Shown one piece after another: positions 1 to 9,373 of a stretch of DNA of 38,291 nucleotides (the stretch's first letter is position 1; every line of letters begins with the position of its first letter). Source of the DNA: Oscillospiraceae bacterium (GTDB taxonomy: Bacteria; Bacillota; Clostridia; Oscillospirales; Ruminococcaceae). The stretch lies in contig JALEQE010000170.1 in assembly GCA_022766825.1 (NCBI GenBank), positions 1 to 38,291 of the forward strand, in the 5' to 3' direction. The translations under genes were made by a program, and so were the position numbers. The notes beneath the pieces are model-generated. The model saw nothing but the letters and a program-made list of their open reading frames with translations, was not told where the DNA came from and did not search any database.

Positions 1-448
1 CGAACACCCGCGCCTCGACTGCCTCCGCGCCGCCTACGGATTTTCCGCAAAGGTCGGTGTCGAACAGTTCGGAGATATCCCCCTCGACAATCGTGTCGCA
101 GTCGAGATAAAGCACGCGGTCATACGCTGCGAAAAGTTCGCCGAGAATCGCTAAGCGGTAGTTGGTTTCTGCGGTTATGTAGGCGTGGGTTGCGTCCTTA
201 ACCCTCTCGCGGAAATCGGTCATATCAACAAAACGAACCGAGCAGTTCGGGAAATGCTCCCCTACCCGCCGGAGTAGGTCACGGCTTTCCTGCGAGATGT
301 CGCTGTGAAGTACCACTATGTCGTACACACGGCTCTTATCCGCATTGCACAGCAGCGAATACATGCACACCGCAAGCGGCGGCGCGTAATTCTCGTTACA
401 GGCGAAGCAGATGTTCACCGGAGAATACGCCGGTTTTATGCTCTGCAC
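1..448 (-). CDS. Glycosyltransferase family 8-like protein, N-terminal part only (truncated by the window edge)
   Basis: Manual reverse-strand translation from a GTG at 448: VQSIKPAYSPVNICFACNENYAPPLAVCMYSLL...YLDCDTIVEGDISELFDTDLCG; GT8-like N-terminus and DxD-type motif. Exact start uncertain. Confidence 0.75.
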   Translation of the reverse strand, partial: MQSIKPAYSPVNICFACNENYAPPLAVCMYSLLCNADKSRVYDIVVLHSDISQESRDLLRRVGEHFPNCSVRFVDMTDFRERVKDATHAYITAETNYRLAILGELFAAYDRVLYLDCDTIVEGDISELFDTDLCGKSVGGAEAVEARVF

Positions 449-590
449 TATATCACATTCTTTCTTAATATTGCTATAAATAATTATTTTTTTATATTAT
501 AACACATTTCCAAAGATTTTGTCAATATAAATTTCACAATAATTTATAAAAATGGAATTATCCGTGTTTAATTCCGTATTATCTCAATAT

Positions 591-618
591 AAAAAACGCG
601 CCGAAACCAATCGGCGCG
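591..618 (-). terminator. Intrinsic terminator of the permease transcript
   Basis: Stem CGCGCCGA/TCGGCGCG; on the minus strand followed by TTTTTT, just downstream of the stop at 627. Confidence 0.8.
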
Positions 619-626
619 CTGTAATT

Positions 627-2219
627 TTATACTTTTCTTGTTCTTCTTTTGGTGAAATGTTTGATAAGCGCGATAATTCCTTTGAGCGCGAGATTAACCG
701 CGAGAATAGCAACGGAAACGAACGCCGCCGCTTCAAGCTGCATTTGCGCCTCGAACTGATTTATCATCAGCGCAACGGGTCTTGTGAAAGCGTTTGCCAG
801 GAACGATACCGCCGAAATCGTCATCATACAGTTTACAAAGAAATAAGAGAACGATTCCAAAATCGTGGATTTAAGAGTGGGAACAAAAACATCAAATATC
901 ATATGCAGTCGGCTAACGCCCAAAGTCGCCCCGACAGCCTCCAAATCGCCGCTCAATTTGCTCATACTGTTGTAGAACAGCAGATACGGCGACGAAAAGA
1001 AGTGAATACTGTTTACAAGTATAAGGATTGCGAACGTTCCGTAAATGAACGAGCCTTTGAACGCAAGTACATACGAAAGACCGAGTACCATACCCGGAAT
1101 AGCAAGCGAGGTTATCGAAAGCAGGTGCAAAATCCGTGTGGATTTTGACGGAACGCGGGAAGTAAGATACGCGCTTATAAACGCGATTACCGTACCGAGT
1201 ACCGACACACCGAGCGCGATAATAATCGAGTTTCCGAGATAACTCATTGCGCCCTTATCGACGGTAGCTTCGATATTGTGCCAGGTAAAGGACATATCAA
1301 TCGGGTACTTTTGAGCGAACGTCAGCTGAACAAACGAGAATATCGGATAAACCACCGCGGCGGAAACAAGCGCGGGAATTATTGTCGCTATCGTGTCGCG
1401 TAAAGGACTTTTCTCGATTTTGAACGGCTTTGTAACAACCAAATTGGCTCTGTTTTTGCAGAAAATATCCGCTAAGAACGCAAGTACCGCGGGTATAAGC
1501 AATAATGTGCCGAAAACCGCTCCCTGGTCGAAATTCAACCGCCCGATAACTTCCTCATACATAATTACGGGCAAAGTCTTGTAACTGCCGCCCACCATAA
1601 GCGGAACGCCGTAATCCGTCACAATCATTGTGAATGTCGCGAAAAACACGTTGATAAGCGGTTTTCGCAGATACGGAAGCGTTATCGCGGTAAGTCGGCT
1701 AGCTTTCGGTATTCCAAGAACTGCCGCCGCCTCATACGGCGCGGCGTTTTCGTATTGCAGTATATCGCATATCATCAGATACGCCACGGGGAACGAATAC
1801 ATAACGCTCCCGATTACAATGCCCCAAAATCCGTACAGACCGTTCGACAGTCCGAGCAAACGAGTGATTTTTCCGTTCGCGCCGAACAATATAACAAGTC
1901 CCATACCGTGCGAAATTGACGGCACGAGCATCGGCAGAATAAGCAGAACGCGGAACAGAGGTTTCAGCTTTGCGCGCGTTCTCATCATACACCAGGCGAG
2001 AACGAAAGCGAGCGTTACGGAAATGACCGTTGCAGTCAGAGATACGACAACCGAATGAACGATACTGCTGCCGACCAGCGGACTTGAAAAAATCTTCTTT
2101 AAATCGGCGTCTTTCAGCTTGAAAAGCAAGGTACAAAGCGGGTAAATAACAGCCGCCAGGAAGAACACGGCGATAAGCAGTTTAGACGCGCTAGTACCAA
2201 AAGTACGTTTTTTTATCAT
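627..2219 (-). CDS. ABC transporter permease, two fused permease domains (iron / 2-aminoethylphosphonate-type)
   Basis: 530 aa with two sets of TM helices and two EAA-like regions (YEAAAVLGIPKASRLTAITLP; LEAVGATLGVSRLHMIFDVFVP). Overlaps the ATPase by ATGA. Confidence 0.85.
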   Translation of the reverse strand: MIKKRTFGTSASKLLIAVFFLAAVIYPLCTLLFKLKDADLKKIFSSPLVGSSIVHSVVVSLTATVISVTLAFVLAWCMMRTRAKLKPLFRVLLILPMLVPSISHGMGLVILFGANGKITRLLGLSNGLYGFWGIVIGSVMYSFPVAYLMICDILQYENAAPYEAAAVLGIPKASRLTAITLPYLRKPLINVFFATFTMIVTDYGVPLMVGGSYKTLPVIMYEEVIGRLNFDQGAVFGTLLLIPAVLAFLADIFCKNRANLVVTKPFKIEKSPLRDTIATIIPALVSAAVVYPIFSFVQLTFAQKYPIDMSFTWHNIEATVDKGAMSYLGNSIIIALGVSVLGTVIAFISAYLTSRVPSKSTRILHLLSITSLAIPGMVLGLSYVLAFKGSFIYGTFAILILVNSIHFFSSPYLLFYNSMSKLSGDLEAVGATLGVSRLHMIFDVFVPTLKSTILESFSYFFVNCMMTISAVSFLANAFTRPVALMINQFEAQMQLEAAAFVSVAILAVNLALKGIIALIKHFTKRRTRKV

Positions 2220-2977
2220 TGTGCGCCCCCCGCGTATTTCATAAGCGACGCTATCTTCTTGTTCAGATTGTCGATAACAAAGCTCTTAACATAATCATCG
2301 GCAGGGTGAGCGAGTATTTCCTGCGGAGTTCCTATCTGATGAATTTTCGCGTTGCCCATAACCATTATACGGTCGCTCATCGCGAACGCCTCTTCCTGGT
2401 CGTGCGTTATGTAAATCATCGTGGTGTGCATTTCGTTCTGTATGCGTTTGAGTTCCTCGCGCAAGGATAGACGCGTCGCGGCGTCAAGCGCGCTCATCGG
2501 TTCATCGAGAAGTATTATTTTCGGAGAAAGCGCAAGCGTTCTCGCAATTGCCACACGCTGCATTTGTCCGCCCGACAGCTCCGAGGGGTATTTGTTGATA
2601 TGTTCGGAAAGCCCCACTTGTTCAATAAGGCGCATAGCCGTTTCGTGGGCCTTTGATTTCAGTTCGGGACGGAATTTCATCGCATATTCCACGTTGCGCA
2701 GAACTGTCATATTCTCGAACAGCGCGTAATTCTGAAATACAATTCCCATTTCACGCTTATCGGGAGAGGCTTTTGTTATGTCTTTTCCGTCAAGCGTTAT
2801 CGTACCCGAATCGGCGCGGACAAGTCCGATTAGGATACGCAAGAGTGTGGTTTTTCCGCAGCCCGACGGTCCGAGTATCGACAAAAACTCTCCGCCCTCT
2901 GCCTCAAAATTTATATCGCACAGCGCTTCCTTGCCGTCAAATTTTTTATTGAGATTTTTAACTACCAATGATTCCAC
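2216..2977 (-). CDS. ABC transporter ATP-binding protein (PotA/FbpC/PhnT-type)
   Basis: Walker A GPSGCGKTT, signature LSGGQMQR, Walker B ILLDEP. Confidence 0.92.
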   Translation of the reverse strand: MESLVVKNLNKKFDGKEALCDINFEAEGGEFLSILGPSGCGKTTLLRILIGLVRADSGTITLDGKDITKASPDKREMGIVFQNYALFENMTVLRNVEYAMKFRPELKSKAHETAMRLIEQVGLSEHINKYPSELSGGQMQRVAIARTLALSPKIILLDEPMSALDAATRLSLREELKRIQNEMHTTMIYITHDQEEAFAMSDRIMVMGNAKIHQIGTPQEILAHPADDYVKSFVIDNLNKKIASLMKYAGGAQ

Positions 2978-3004
2978 AGAACCGCTCCTTTATTATAACT
3001 AATA

Positions 3005-3035
3005 CAATACCGCACACAATTCCTGTACGGTATTG
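3005..3035 (-). other. Hairpin between the SBP gene and the ATPase gene
   Basis: CAATACCG (3005-3012) / CGGTATTG (3028-3035), intergenic, downstream of the SBP stop on the minus strand. Confidence 0.6.
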
Positions 3036-3054
3036 CTTATCTATTTATTTGTTA

Positions 3055-4047
3055 TTAGTGATTCCACTTATCGAGAAGAGCCTCTTTCTTGCTCATATCG
3101 GTGATTCCGTCCATATTGCCGTAAGGAACATCTTTCGGGAAGCTCTTCAACTCGCAAGCCGCCTGATTTTTGAAAATCTTTTCGGGCATATACAGCTTTT
3201 TGTCTTCGGGTATTACATCACTTACGATATACTTGAACACCTTCATAATATCTTCGTCTTTTTCTTTGCCCGCGATAACCGCGCTTGAATAAGTTGTATA
3301 AGGCGCGCCTTCTTTAAAGAACGTAATTGTAAAATCCGAACCCTTGTCGATTTCTTTCGCCGCCTGGAAAGTCATTCCAAGACCGATAGCCGCCTCGCCC
3401 TGTATCAAAGCCTTAACGGGACCCGAACCGGAAGACGTGAAACCTTGACCCGAAATATTCTCCGCGAGCTTATCGAAATACTCAAAAGCCTTATCTTCGC
3501 CGCGTTCGTTTACCATATTCAACAGGAAAATATATCCCGTACCCGACGACTTGGGGTTGGGCATAGAAACAAGTCCCTTGTATTCGGGTTTGAGCAAATC
3601 GTCATAAGAAGTTGGAACGGGAACACCCTTTTCATCAAGCAATTTCTTGTTGATGATAATAGCGCCGCTCATCAGAGCTTCGGGAACATATTTTTTGCTC
3701 TCGGGAACATAATCATCAACAAACACACTAAAATCGATATCGTCAAGCGTGGCAAGATTGTCACTGACTTTTTCGGCGGAAAGTGATTCCATCTCATAAA
3801 TGATATCAATATCGGAATCTTTACCCTCCGCAGCTACCTTTGCCGCTAAATCGCCGGTAGTGATATATGAAACCTTTATATCATATTCGGGGAATTTCTC
3901 GTCAAGCATTTTCTGAATGTTTTCGTTTCTGTAATCCTCAGCGGCGGAATAAACATTTATCGTTTTCTTCTTCCCGCTGCCGCAGCCTGTAAACATACCG
4001 CAACACATTACAGCCGCCATAACTCCTGCAATAATTCTTTTTTTCAT
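3055..4047 (-). CDS. ABC transporter extracellular solute-binding lipoprotein (family 1-like)
   Basis: Lipoprotein signal MKKRIIAGVMAAVMCCGMFTGCGSG, then INVYSAAEDYRNENIQKMLDEKFPEYDIKV; adjacent to ATPase and permease; RBS aaggag. Confidence 0.88.
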   Translation of the reverse strand: MKKRIIAGVMAAVMCCGMFTGCGSGKKKTINVYSAAEDYRNENIQKMLDEKFPEYDIKVSYITTGDLAAKVAAEGKDSDIDIIYEMESLSAEKVSDNLATLDDIDFSVFVDDYVPESKKYVPEALMSGAIIINKKLLDEKGVPVPTSYDDLLKPEYKGLVSMPNPKSSGTGYIFLLNMVNERGEDKAFEYFDKLAENISGQGFTSSGSGPVKALIQGEAAIGLGMTFQAAKEIDKGSDFTITFFKEGAPYTTYSSAVIAGKEKDEDIMKVFKYIVSDVIPEDKKLYMPEKIFKNQAACELKSFPKDVPYGNMDGITDMSKKEALLDKWNH

Positions 4048-4067
4048 AGCTATACTCCTTTTTGAAA

Positions 4068-4958
4068 TTATACGTTGTAGGTTTTATCTATTTGTTTCAG
4101 TTCTCGGAACGTATCGATTTCGACAATATCGTTTTCCTTGAACGGAACGATTTCAATTTTATAATTCCCGCGGAACATTGTGTTAGGAACTTGTTCCCAG
4201 AACATTTCCTTGCCGCCCGGCGCGAGATAAGCCGTTCGTATATCTTCCGCCAAACGCGCGCCGTCCGAGGAATTGATGTAATACACGCCGTACATCTGAT
4301 AGCAATTCAGTCCGCCGAGTTTCTGCTCGTCAATACAGCCGTCCTTTTCGGTAACGCACCAATCGTCGGTTCTGTCTTTCCAAATTCCCAAAACGTTGGA
4401 ACTGTAATTGTATCTTCTGATAATCTTTGGATTTGAAACAAGCAAGTCCGATTCTAGAATGTAAGCGTCCTGCATAAGGAAACGCGCCGCCATAGCGGAG
4501 GAAATATTGTTTGCCTCGTTATACGACGGATTTTCGATAAACTTAATCATCGGGTACTTGTAAAGCAGTTGGTCGAACTGTTCCGCCAAATATCCGCGGA
4601 CTATGTATATCTCGCTTATTCCCGCTTCGAGGCAAGCGTCAAGCATTGAATCGATAATGCGTTTTCCGTTTACTCTTACAAGCGGTTTCGGCGTATTGAG
4701 CGTTATCGGAACAAGTCTTGAACCGAAACCCGCCGCAATGAAAATCGCTCGTTTCGCGCGATACGGTTCGAGAGCTTTTATTCCTTCATCGGTTATCTTT
4801 CCGTCCTTGATAAGCCCCTTCTCGGTCAGTGTTTTGCAAACGCGGTTTATCGTGCTGAGCGAATGGTGAGACGCTTCCTCGATTTTACGCTGAGTAAGTG
4901 TTTTATCCGCTTCGGCAAAACAAACAAGCACGTCAAATTCTTTGTGTGTCAATTCCAT
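4068..4958 (-). CDS. N-terminal winged HTH fused to sugar-phosphate / phosphocholine-type nucleotidyltransferase (LicC/PntC-like)
   Basis: N-term MELTHKEFDVLVCFAEADKTLTQRKIEEASHHSLSTINRVCKTLTEKGLI (wHTH), then AIFIAAGFGSRLVPITLNTPKPLVRVNGKRIID (NTP-transferase signature). Confidence 0.85.
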   Translation of the reverse strand: MELTHKEFDVLVCFAEADKTLTQRKIEEASHHSLSTINRVCKTLTEKGLIKDGKITDEGIKALEPYRAKRAIFIAAGFGSRLVPITLNTPKPLVRVNGKRIIDSMLDACLEAGISEIYIVRGYLAEQFDQLLYKYPMIKFIENPSYNEANNISSAMAARFLMQDAYILESDLLVSNPKIIRRYNYSSNVLGIWKDRTDDWCVTEKDGCIDEQKLGGLNCYQMYGVYYINSSDGARLAEDIRTAYLAPGGKEMFWEQVPNTMFRGNYKIEIVPFKENDIVEIDTFRELKQIDKTYNV

Positions 4959-5016
4959 TTAATCACCTTTGTTTCACGGCGCAAAAATCGCGCCTGTATT
5001 GATATCAACGAAACAC

Positions 5017-5045
5017 ATTATAACACACACTTTTGTTTTTGTCAA
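5017..5045 (-). promoter_or_regulatory. SigA-type promoter for the wHTH-nucleotidyltransferase operon
   Basis: Minus strand TTGACA-N17-TATAAT, exact consensus hexamers. Confidence 0.8.
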
Positions 5046-5231
5046 TAGTTTTTGTACCATTTATGTAAAATTTTACAGTAAAACGAAACATTTTGCAAAC
5101 TTTGAGCGAGTATTATTATAACCGCAATTCTCCGCAATATAAAGCCGCGTATGCTTGTTTTACGCAAACACACGCGACACAACAATATACAATTTCCACA
5201 AGCGAACCTGTTTCAACAAGCACAAGTTTGT

Positions 5232-5699
5232 CTATTTTTCAGACAGAATTACAACAGCATTTGCGCCTATTCCTTTTCCCGAAAGACCCAAACCTTCCTC
5301 GGTTGTTGCCTTGACAGAAACGCGGTTTATTTCGCACCCGAATGCCGCCGCAAGATTTTCGCGCATTTTTTGTATATACGGCGCGAGTTTCGGTTTTTCA
5401 GCGATAATCGTTATATCAAGATTTCCGAGAACATAACCGCTCTCGGTCATTTTCCCGATAACCTCGCGCAAAAGTCCCATACTGTCCGCGCCCTTGTATT
5501 TCGGGTCGCTGTCGGGGAACAGATGCCCAATATCGCCCAAAGCAAGCGCACCGAGTATCGCGTCCATAAGCGCGTGCACGGCAACGTCGGCGTCCGAATG
5601 TCCGAGAAGGCCGAGTTCATACGGAATTTCAACTCCGCACAGGACAAGCCGCCTGTTCTCGGTTAGGCGGTGTACGTCATAGCCGAAACCTATTCTCAT
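5232..5699 (-). CDS. ispF: 2-C-methyl-D-erythritol 2,4-cyclodiphosphate synthase
   Basis: [12 protein letters not shown]...[33 protein letters not shown]; start placed at internal Met of the listed ORF; 4-bp overlap with ispD. Confidence 0.95.
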   Translation of the reverse strand: MRIGFGYDVHRLTENRRLVLCGVEIPYELGLLGHSDADVAVHALMDAILGALALGDIGHLFPDSDPKYKGADSMGLLREVIGKMTESGYVLGNLDITIIAEKPKLAPYIQKMRENLAAAFGCEINRVSVKATTEEGLGLSGKGIGANAVVILSEK

Positions 5700-6394
5700 A
5701 TGATTTTCACCGTCCGCTTGTTGCGGTAAACAGCCTCCGCCGCAATTAAATCCTCGGGACGGGTTATTTTCATATTGCACCCGCCGATTTCGGTTATTTT
5801 CACATACTCTCCGCAAAGTTCAAGAATACTGCTGTCATCGGTCGCGTTTTCCGCCGCCTTTTGGTCGACTTTTTCAAGGCACGACAAATACAGCTTTTTA
5901 AGGAACACCTGCGGCGTCTGCGCGTAATACAAATTCGCGCGCGGCGGCGTACTTTCGATAAATCCGTTACTGCTTACCGCTTTTATCGTGTCAACCGCTC
6001 GAATAGCCGCGATTGCCGCCTTGTATTTCTCCGCGTCAGCGAACACTTTTTCAATATCGTCAGTTTCTATAAGCGGACGCGCGCCATCGTGTACGGCGAT
6101 ATAATCCGCCTTTGCCGACACGGACGGAATACAGTTCCTTACGGACTGCATACGGGTTTCCCCGCCCGCGACAACCGCCGTAAGCTTTGTCACGCCGAAA
6201 TTACGCGCAAGCTTTTCATAGCGCGCGGTATCATCGGCGGGCGCGGCAATAATTATCTCGCCGACCTTTTCCGACTTGTTAAATTTCAGCGCGCTCATCA
6301 CAAAAACAGGCGTATCGCCGATTTTTTCAAGCTGTTTGTTTACACCGTTCATTCGCGCGGAAGAACCCGCCGCGACTATTATAACGGATACCAT
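5696..6394 (-). CDS. ispD: 2-C-methyl-D-erythritol 4-phosphate cytidylyltransferase
   Basis: [21 protein letters not shown]...VHDGARPLI; adjacent to ispF. Confidence 0.95.
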   Translation of the reverse strand: MVSVIIVAAGSSARMNGVNKQLEKIGDTPVFVMSALKFNKSEKVGEIIIAAPADDTARYEKLARNFGVTKLTAVVAGGETRMQSVRNCIPSVSAKADYIAVHDGARPLIETDDIEKVFADAEKYKAAIAAIRAVDTIKAVSSNGFIESTPPRANLYYAQTPQVFLKKLYLSCLEKVDQKAAENATDDSSILELCGEYVKITEIGGCNMKITRPEDLIAAEAVYRNKRTVKII

Positions 6395-6422
6395 AATTCA
6401 TTCACCAAACCTTATATCTTAT

Positions 6423-7553
6423 TCAATTTGAAAAATTTCCGTGGAACTTGAAATAATTCAGTTCATCACTGAGATTTTTCATCAGTTTGCGGATTTTAGG
6501 CTCGTTCACATTGCCCGTAAACTCTATATAGAACATATAATCGTTGGGATATTTCATTTTAACGTCAATCGGCAACGGCTTTGACTGAATTTTAGTCATA
6601 GAAAGTCCGTTCACGGCGAACTTCGTAAGCAGTCTGTAAAGCGCGCCCGAAATATTCGGTATCGACAGCGAAACCGCAATCTTATCCGCTTTTTCATAAA
6701 CCTCGATATTCTTTGAAATGCAGATAAAACGCGTGGAATTGTTAGGGTCGGTCGCGATATGCTTTCTGACAACGTCAATGCCGTGCATTTCGGCACATTC
6801 CTCGGAGCAGATACAACCTAATTCGCCGCTTGGGTTTTCCGCCACCATTTTTGCCGCCGAAGCATTGTTGTGATACGGGATAACGGTCAAATTGCCGCGC
6901 TCTCCGATATATTCCGCGCATTGACGTATTGCCTGCTCGTGACCGAAAAGTATCTTAATATCGTTTTCCGAAACTCCCTTTTTCGCCGCCAAAACGTGCG
7001 CACACTCAACCGTTGTTGTGCGGCAGATATACACATTATGCCGTTCCAAACGGTCCATATTCGCGGTAACTTCTCCCGCCGTTGAGTTTTCAACGGGAAT
7101 TATGCCATAATCCACATCGCCGTTTTCCACAGCGGAGAACACCTCGTCAAATGACGCGTAATAGCTTATGTTTCCGTTATCGAACAGTTGTCTCGCCGCC
7201 GCGTGTCCGTAAGAGCCTTCAATTCCCTGCACCGCGACAGATGGACGCGGTTTTGCCTCTTTTATATACGGAATCTCGACATCGGGCGTTATCTCGTTAA
7301 TCTGAGATACCTTGGATATATCCATTATATTCATAAACAGGAACGCCGCGCTTTTCCGCAGTTCCTCGGGAGTGTTTTTCTTCACCGCGTCGATTATCGC
7401 TTTCTCACGGTCACTCTGAAACACAACCATATTATTGGCGGCTTTGTATTTCGCGACATCTGTCGCAAGGTTCATACGCTCCAAGAACAAATCAAGAATT
7501 TTATCGTCTATTTTGTCGATCTTTGCCCTTATCTCGCTCAAATCCATCATCAT
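6423..7553 (-). CDS. pheA: Bifunctional chorismate mutase / prephenate dehydratase
   Basis: N-term chorismate mutase (LSEIRAKIDKIDDKILDLFLERM), PDT domain (VAVQGIEGSYGHAAARQLF; GIIPVENSTAGEV), C-term ACT-like domain. Confidence 0.92.
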   Translation of the reverse strand: MMMDLSEIRAKIDKIDDKILDLFLERMNLATDVAKYKAANNMVVFQSDREKAIIDAVKKNTPEELRKSAAFLFMNIMDISKVSQINEITPDVEIPYIKEAKPRPSVAVQGIEGSYGHAAARQLFDNGNISYYASFDEVFSAVENGDVDYGIIPVENSTAGEVTANMDRLERHNVYICRTTTVECAHVLAAKKGVSENDIKILFGHEQAIRQCAEYIGERGNLTVIPYHNNASAAKMVAENPSGELGCICSEECAEMHGIDVVRKHIATDPNNSTRFICISKNIEVYEKADKIAVSLSIPNISGALYRLLTKFAVNGLSMTKIQSKPLPIDVKMKYPNDYMFYIEFTGNVNEPKIRKLMKNLSDELNYFKFHGNFSN

Positions 7554-9289
7554 ACCCCCGCAACATAAACCGTAACGGTTTCGCCTTCACTTACGTTGAT
7601 TATATCGCCGACGTCTTTACTGCACTTTACCACATAGCCTTTTCTCACACCGTCAACGTGCGTTTCAACTTCTTCTATGGAATATTTTATGTTCAGAGAG
7701 GTCAGCTTTGCCACATAATCCGAACTGCTTTGTCCGTTATAATCGGGCAGTGCCACCGCGCTTGAACCTTTGCTTACCGTAACGCTTATCTGCGTTCCTT
7801 TCGGAACCATAGTACCCTCTGCGATAGATTGGTCGTACATCAGTCCCGCGCGGTGTGTCTCGGAATATTCGTATGTCGGAACGAACGTAAACAATCCCTC
7901 AAAACGTGAAACCGTACTGTCATAGCGGCGCTCGGTGAAATCCGGAACTTTAACAAGATCCTCCGGCTCGGAAACGCTTGTTTCCGAAGAAGCGGCGTCG
8001 CTTACGGATGAATTAGGCTCGGAACTGTCCGCAACTGTTTGCGAAGAAGTATCCGATGACGTTCCCGCGCCGTTTGCGACAGCGCTTGTCTGCGAAGAAA
8101 CGCCGCTTTCGGACGATGTTACAGACGGAGTTTCGGGAGTAAATACTCCGGACAAAGAAAGTGCAAGCGCCACCGCAAACAATATCAGCGTCGCACCTGC
8201 AATTATCAGCACGGAAAGAGTTTTTCTGCGCTCTTTGATCTGTTTTTTCATCCGTTTCTGTTCCTTGGGCGACATACTGTTCTGCGAATTTTTGTCAGCC
8301 GTTGTTTTAGAAGCGTTCTCATCGGATGAAAACCTGGGCGGCGCAAAAAGACTGCTTACAAAATCGCTGATATCGCGTATTCTCTGATCCTGAGAAAACG
8401 TCATACCGTGCATAATTACTTTCGATACATTTGCGGGAACATTCCTGTTCACAAGCATAGGTTCGGGCATATCCGCGATTTTGTCAGAGCCGGCGTCAAA
8501 CGGTGTTATTCCCGTCAGGACGCGATACAGCACCGCCGCAATTCCGTACACATCCGTCCAAGTGCCGTTCATTTCGTCACTGGTGTACTGTTCGGGCGCG
8601 GCATACCCGTTGTATATTTCACACGTCAGCTCGGTATTTGTGGTTCGCGCCGCGGAAATGCAGAAGCCCGTGAGCTTAAGTTTCATTTTATCCGTAACAA
8701 ATATCGTCTGTGGAGAAAGTCCGCGGTGGATTATCCCTGCGCGATGAACAAGAGAAAGCGTGGTGAACACCGGCGGGAAAAGTTCCTTAACCTGATCCCA
8801 TGTAAGACCGCCCGAAGAGTTCGCGAGGAAAGTTTTAAGCGAGATACCGTTAATGAACTCAAACACGGCATAGCAGGTGTTGTTTTCGCAGAATACATCA
8901 AGCACCGCCTGAATGTGCGCCATATCGCTGAGCTTCATAAGAGTGCGGTTCAGGTCCTCAAACTCGGACAAATTCGTCTTGTAGAGAGGACTGTTCTGCG
9001 AATTGACCGAGATAACGGTTTCGCCTTTTCTTCTCGAACAAAGCGTGTCGGGCATAAATTCCTTTATTGTAACCTTTGTTTTCGCGGCAGTATCATAACC
9101 TATGTAAACAGCTCCCTCGCCGTTGTACGACAGCAATCGCCCGACAATATAGCGATTGTTCAAAAGCGTTTTCGGCGCAAGATAGGTCGGGATATACGGG
9201 TCATCATCGTTGTAGCCGCATAGCTTGCACGGACCGTCATACGTTTTATCGTTCATACAGCCCATACAAAGTGTGGTTTCGGTCAGCAT
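7550..9289 (-). CDS. Zinc-ribbon / protein kinase-like (probable pseudokinase) / TM / two PASTA-like repeats
   Basis: CMGCMNDKTYDGPCKLCGY; kinase fold with HRD replaced by HRG (IIHRGLSPQTIF) and DFG replaced by TGF (LKLTGFCIS); TM segment; C-terminal PASTA-like repeats (VPKGTQISVTVSKGS; VSEGETVTVYVAGV). ATGA overlap with pheA. Confidence 0.85.
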   Translation of the reverse strand: MLTETTLCMGCMNDKTYDGPCKLCGYNDDDPYIPTYLAPKTLLNNRYIVGRLLSYNGEGAVYIGYDTAAKTKVTIKEFMPDTLCSRRKGETVISVNSQNSPLYKTNLSEFEDLNRTLMKLSDMAHIQAVLDVFCENNTCYAVFEFINGISLKTFLANSSGGLTWDQVKELFPPVFTTLSLVHRAGIIHRGLSPQTIFVTDKMKLKLTGFCISAARTTNTELTCEIYNGYAAPEQYTSDEMNGTWTDVYGIAAVLYRVLTGITPFDAGSDKIADMPEPMLVNRNVPANVSKVIMHGMTFSQDQRIRDISDFVSSLFAPPRFSSDENASKTTADKNSQNSMSPKEQKRMKKQIKERRKTLSVLIIAGATLILFAVALALSLSGVFTPETPSVTSSESGVSSQTSAVANGAGTSSDTSSQTVADSSEPNSSVSDAASSETSVSEPEDLVKVPDFTERRYDSTVSRFEGLFTFVPTYEYSETHRAGLMYDQSIAEGTMVPKGTQISVTVSKGSSAVALPDYNGQSSSDYVAKLTSLNIKYSIEEVETHVDGVRKGYVVKCSKDVGDIINVSEGETVTVYVAGV

Positions 9290-9344
9290 AGCTTTCTCCT
9301 TAATATAGTTATATATTCTCTGTCCCCAAAAAGTCTACTTCAAT

Positions 9345-9373
9345 AATATACACCAAAAAACTCAAAATGTCAA
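9345..9373 (-). promoter_or_regulatory. SigA-type promoter for the kinase-like/pheA/ispDF operon
   Basis: Minus strand TTGACA-N17-TATATT. Confidence 0.7.

Noticed and set aside
552-1148. 198-aa plus-strand ORF opposite the permease
   Set aside because: Antisense to a strong permease gene and spans its terminator; Arg/Glu-rich shadow ORF.
627-2219. Fused permease as a sequencing/frameshift artefact
   Set aside because: Reading frame is continuous and fused double-domain permeases are known for iron/AEP-type importers.
7981-8160. Low-complexity Ser/Thr/Val-rich stretch as a tandem repeat or CRISPR-like array
   Set aside because: It is the extracellular linker of the PASTA protein; similar linkers occur in the lipoproteins of this window. 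No regular repeat-spacer structure.
8408-9223. 271-aa plus-strand ORF opposite the PASTA kinase-like gene
   Set aside because: Antisense shadow ORF; no RBS, no recognisable domain, Arg/His-rich.
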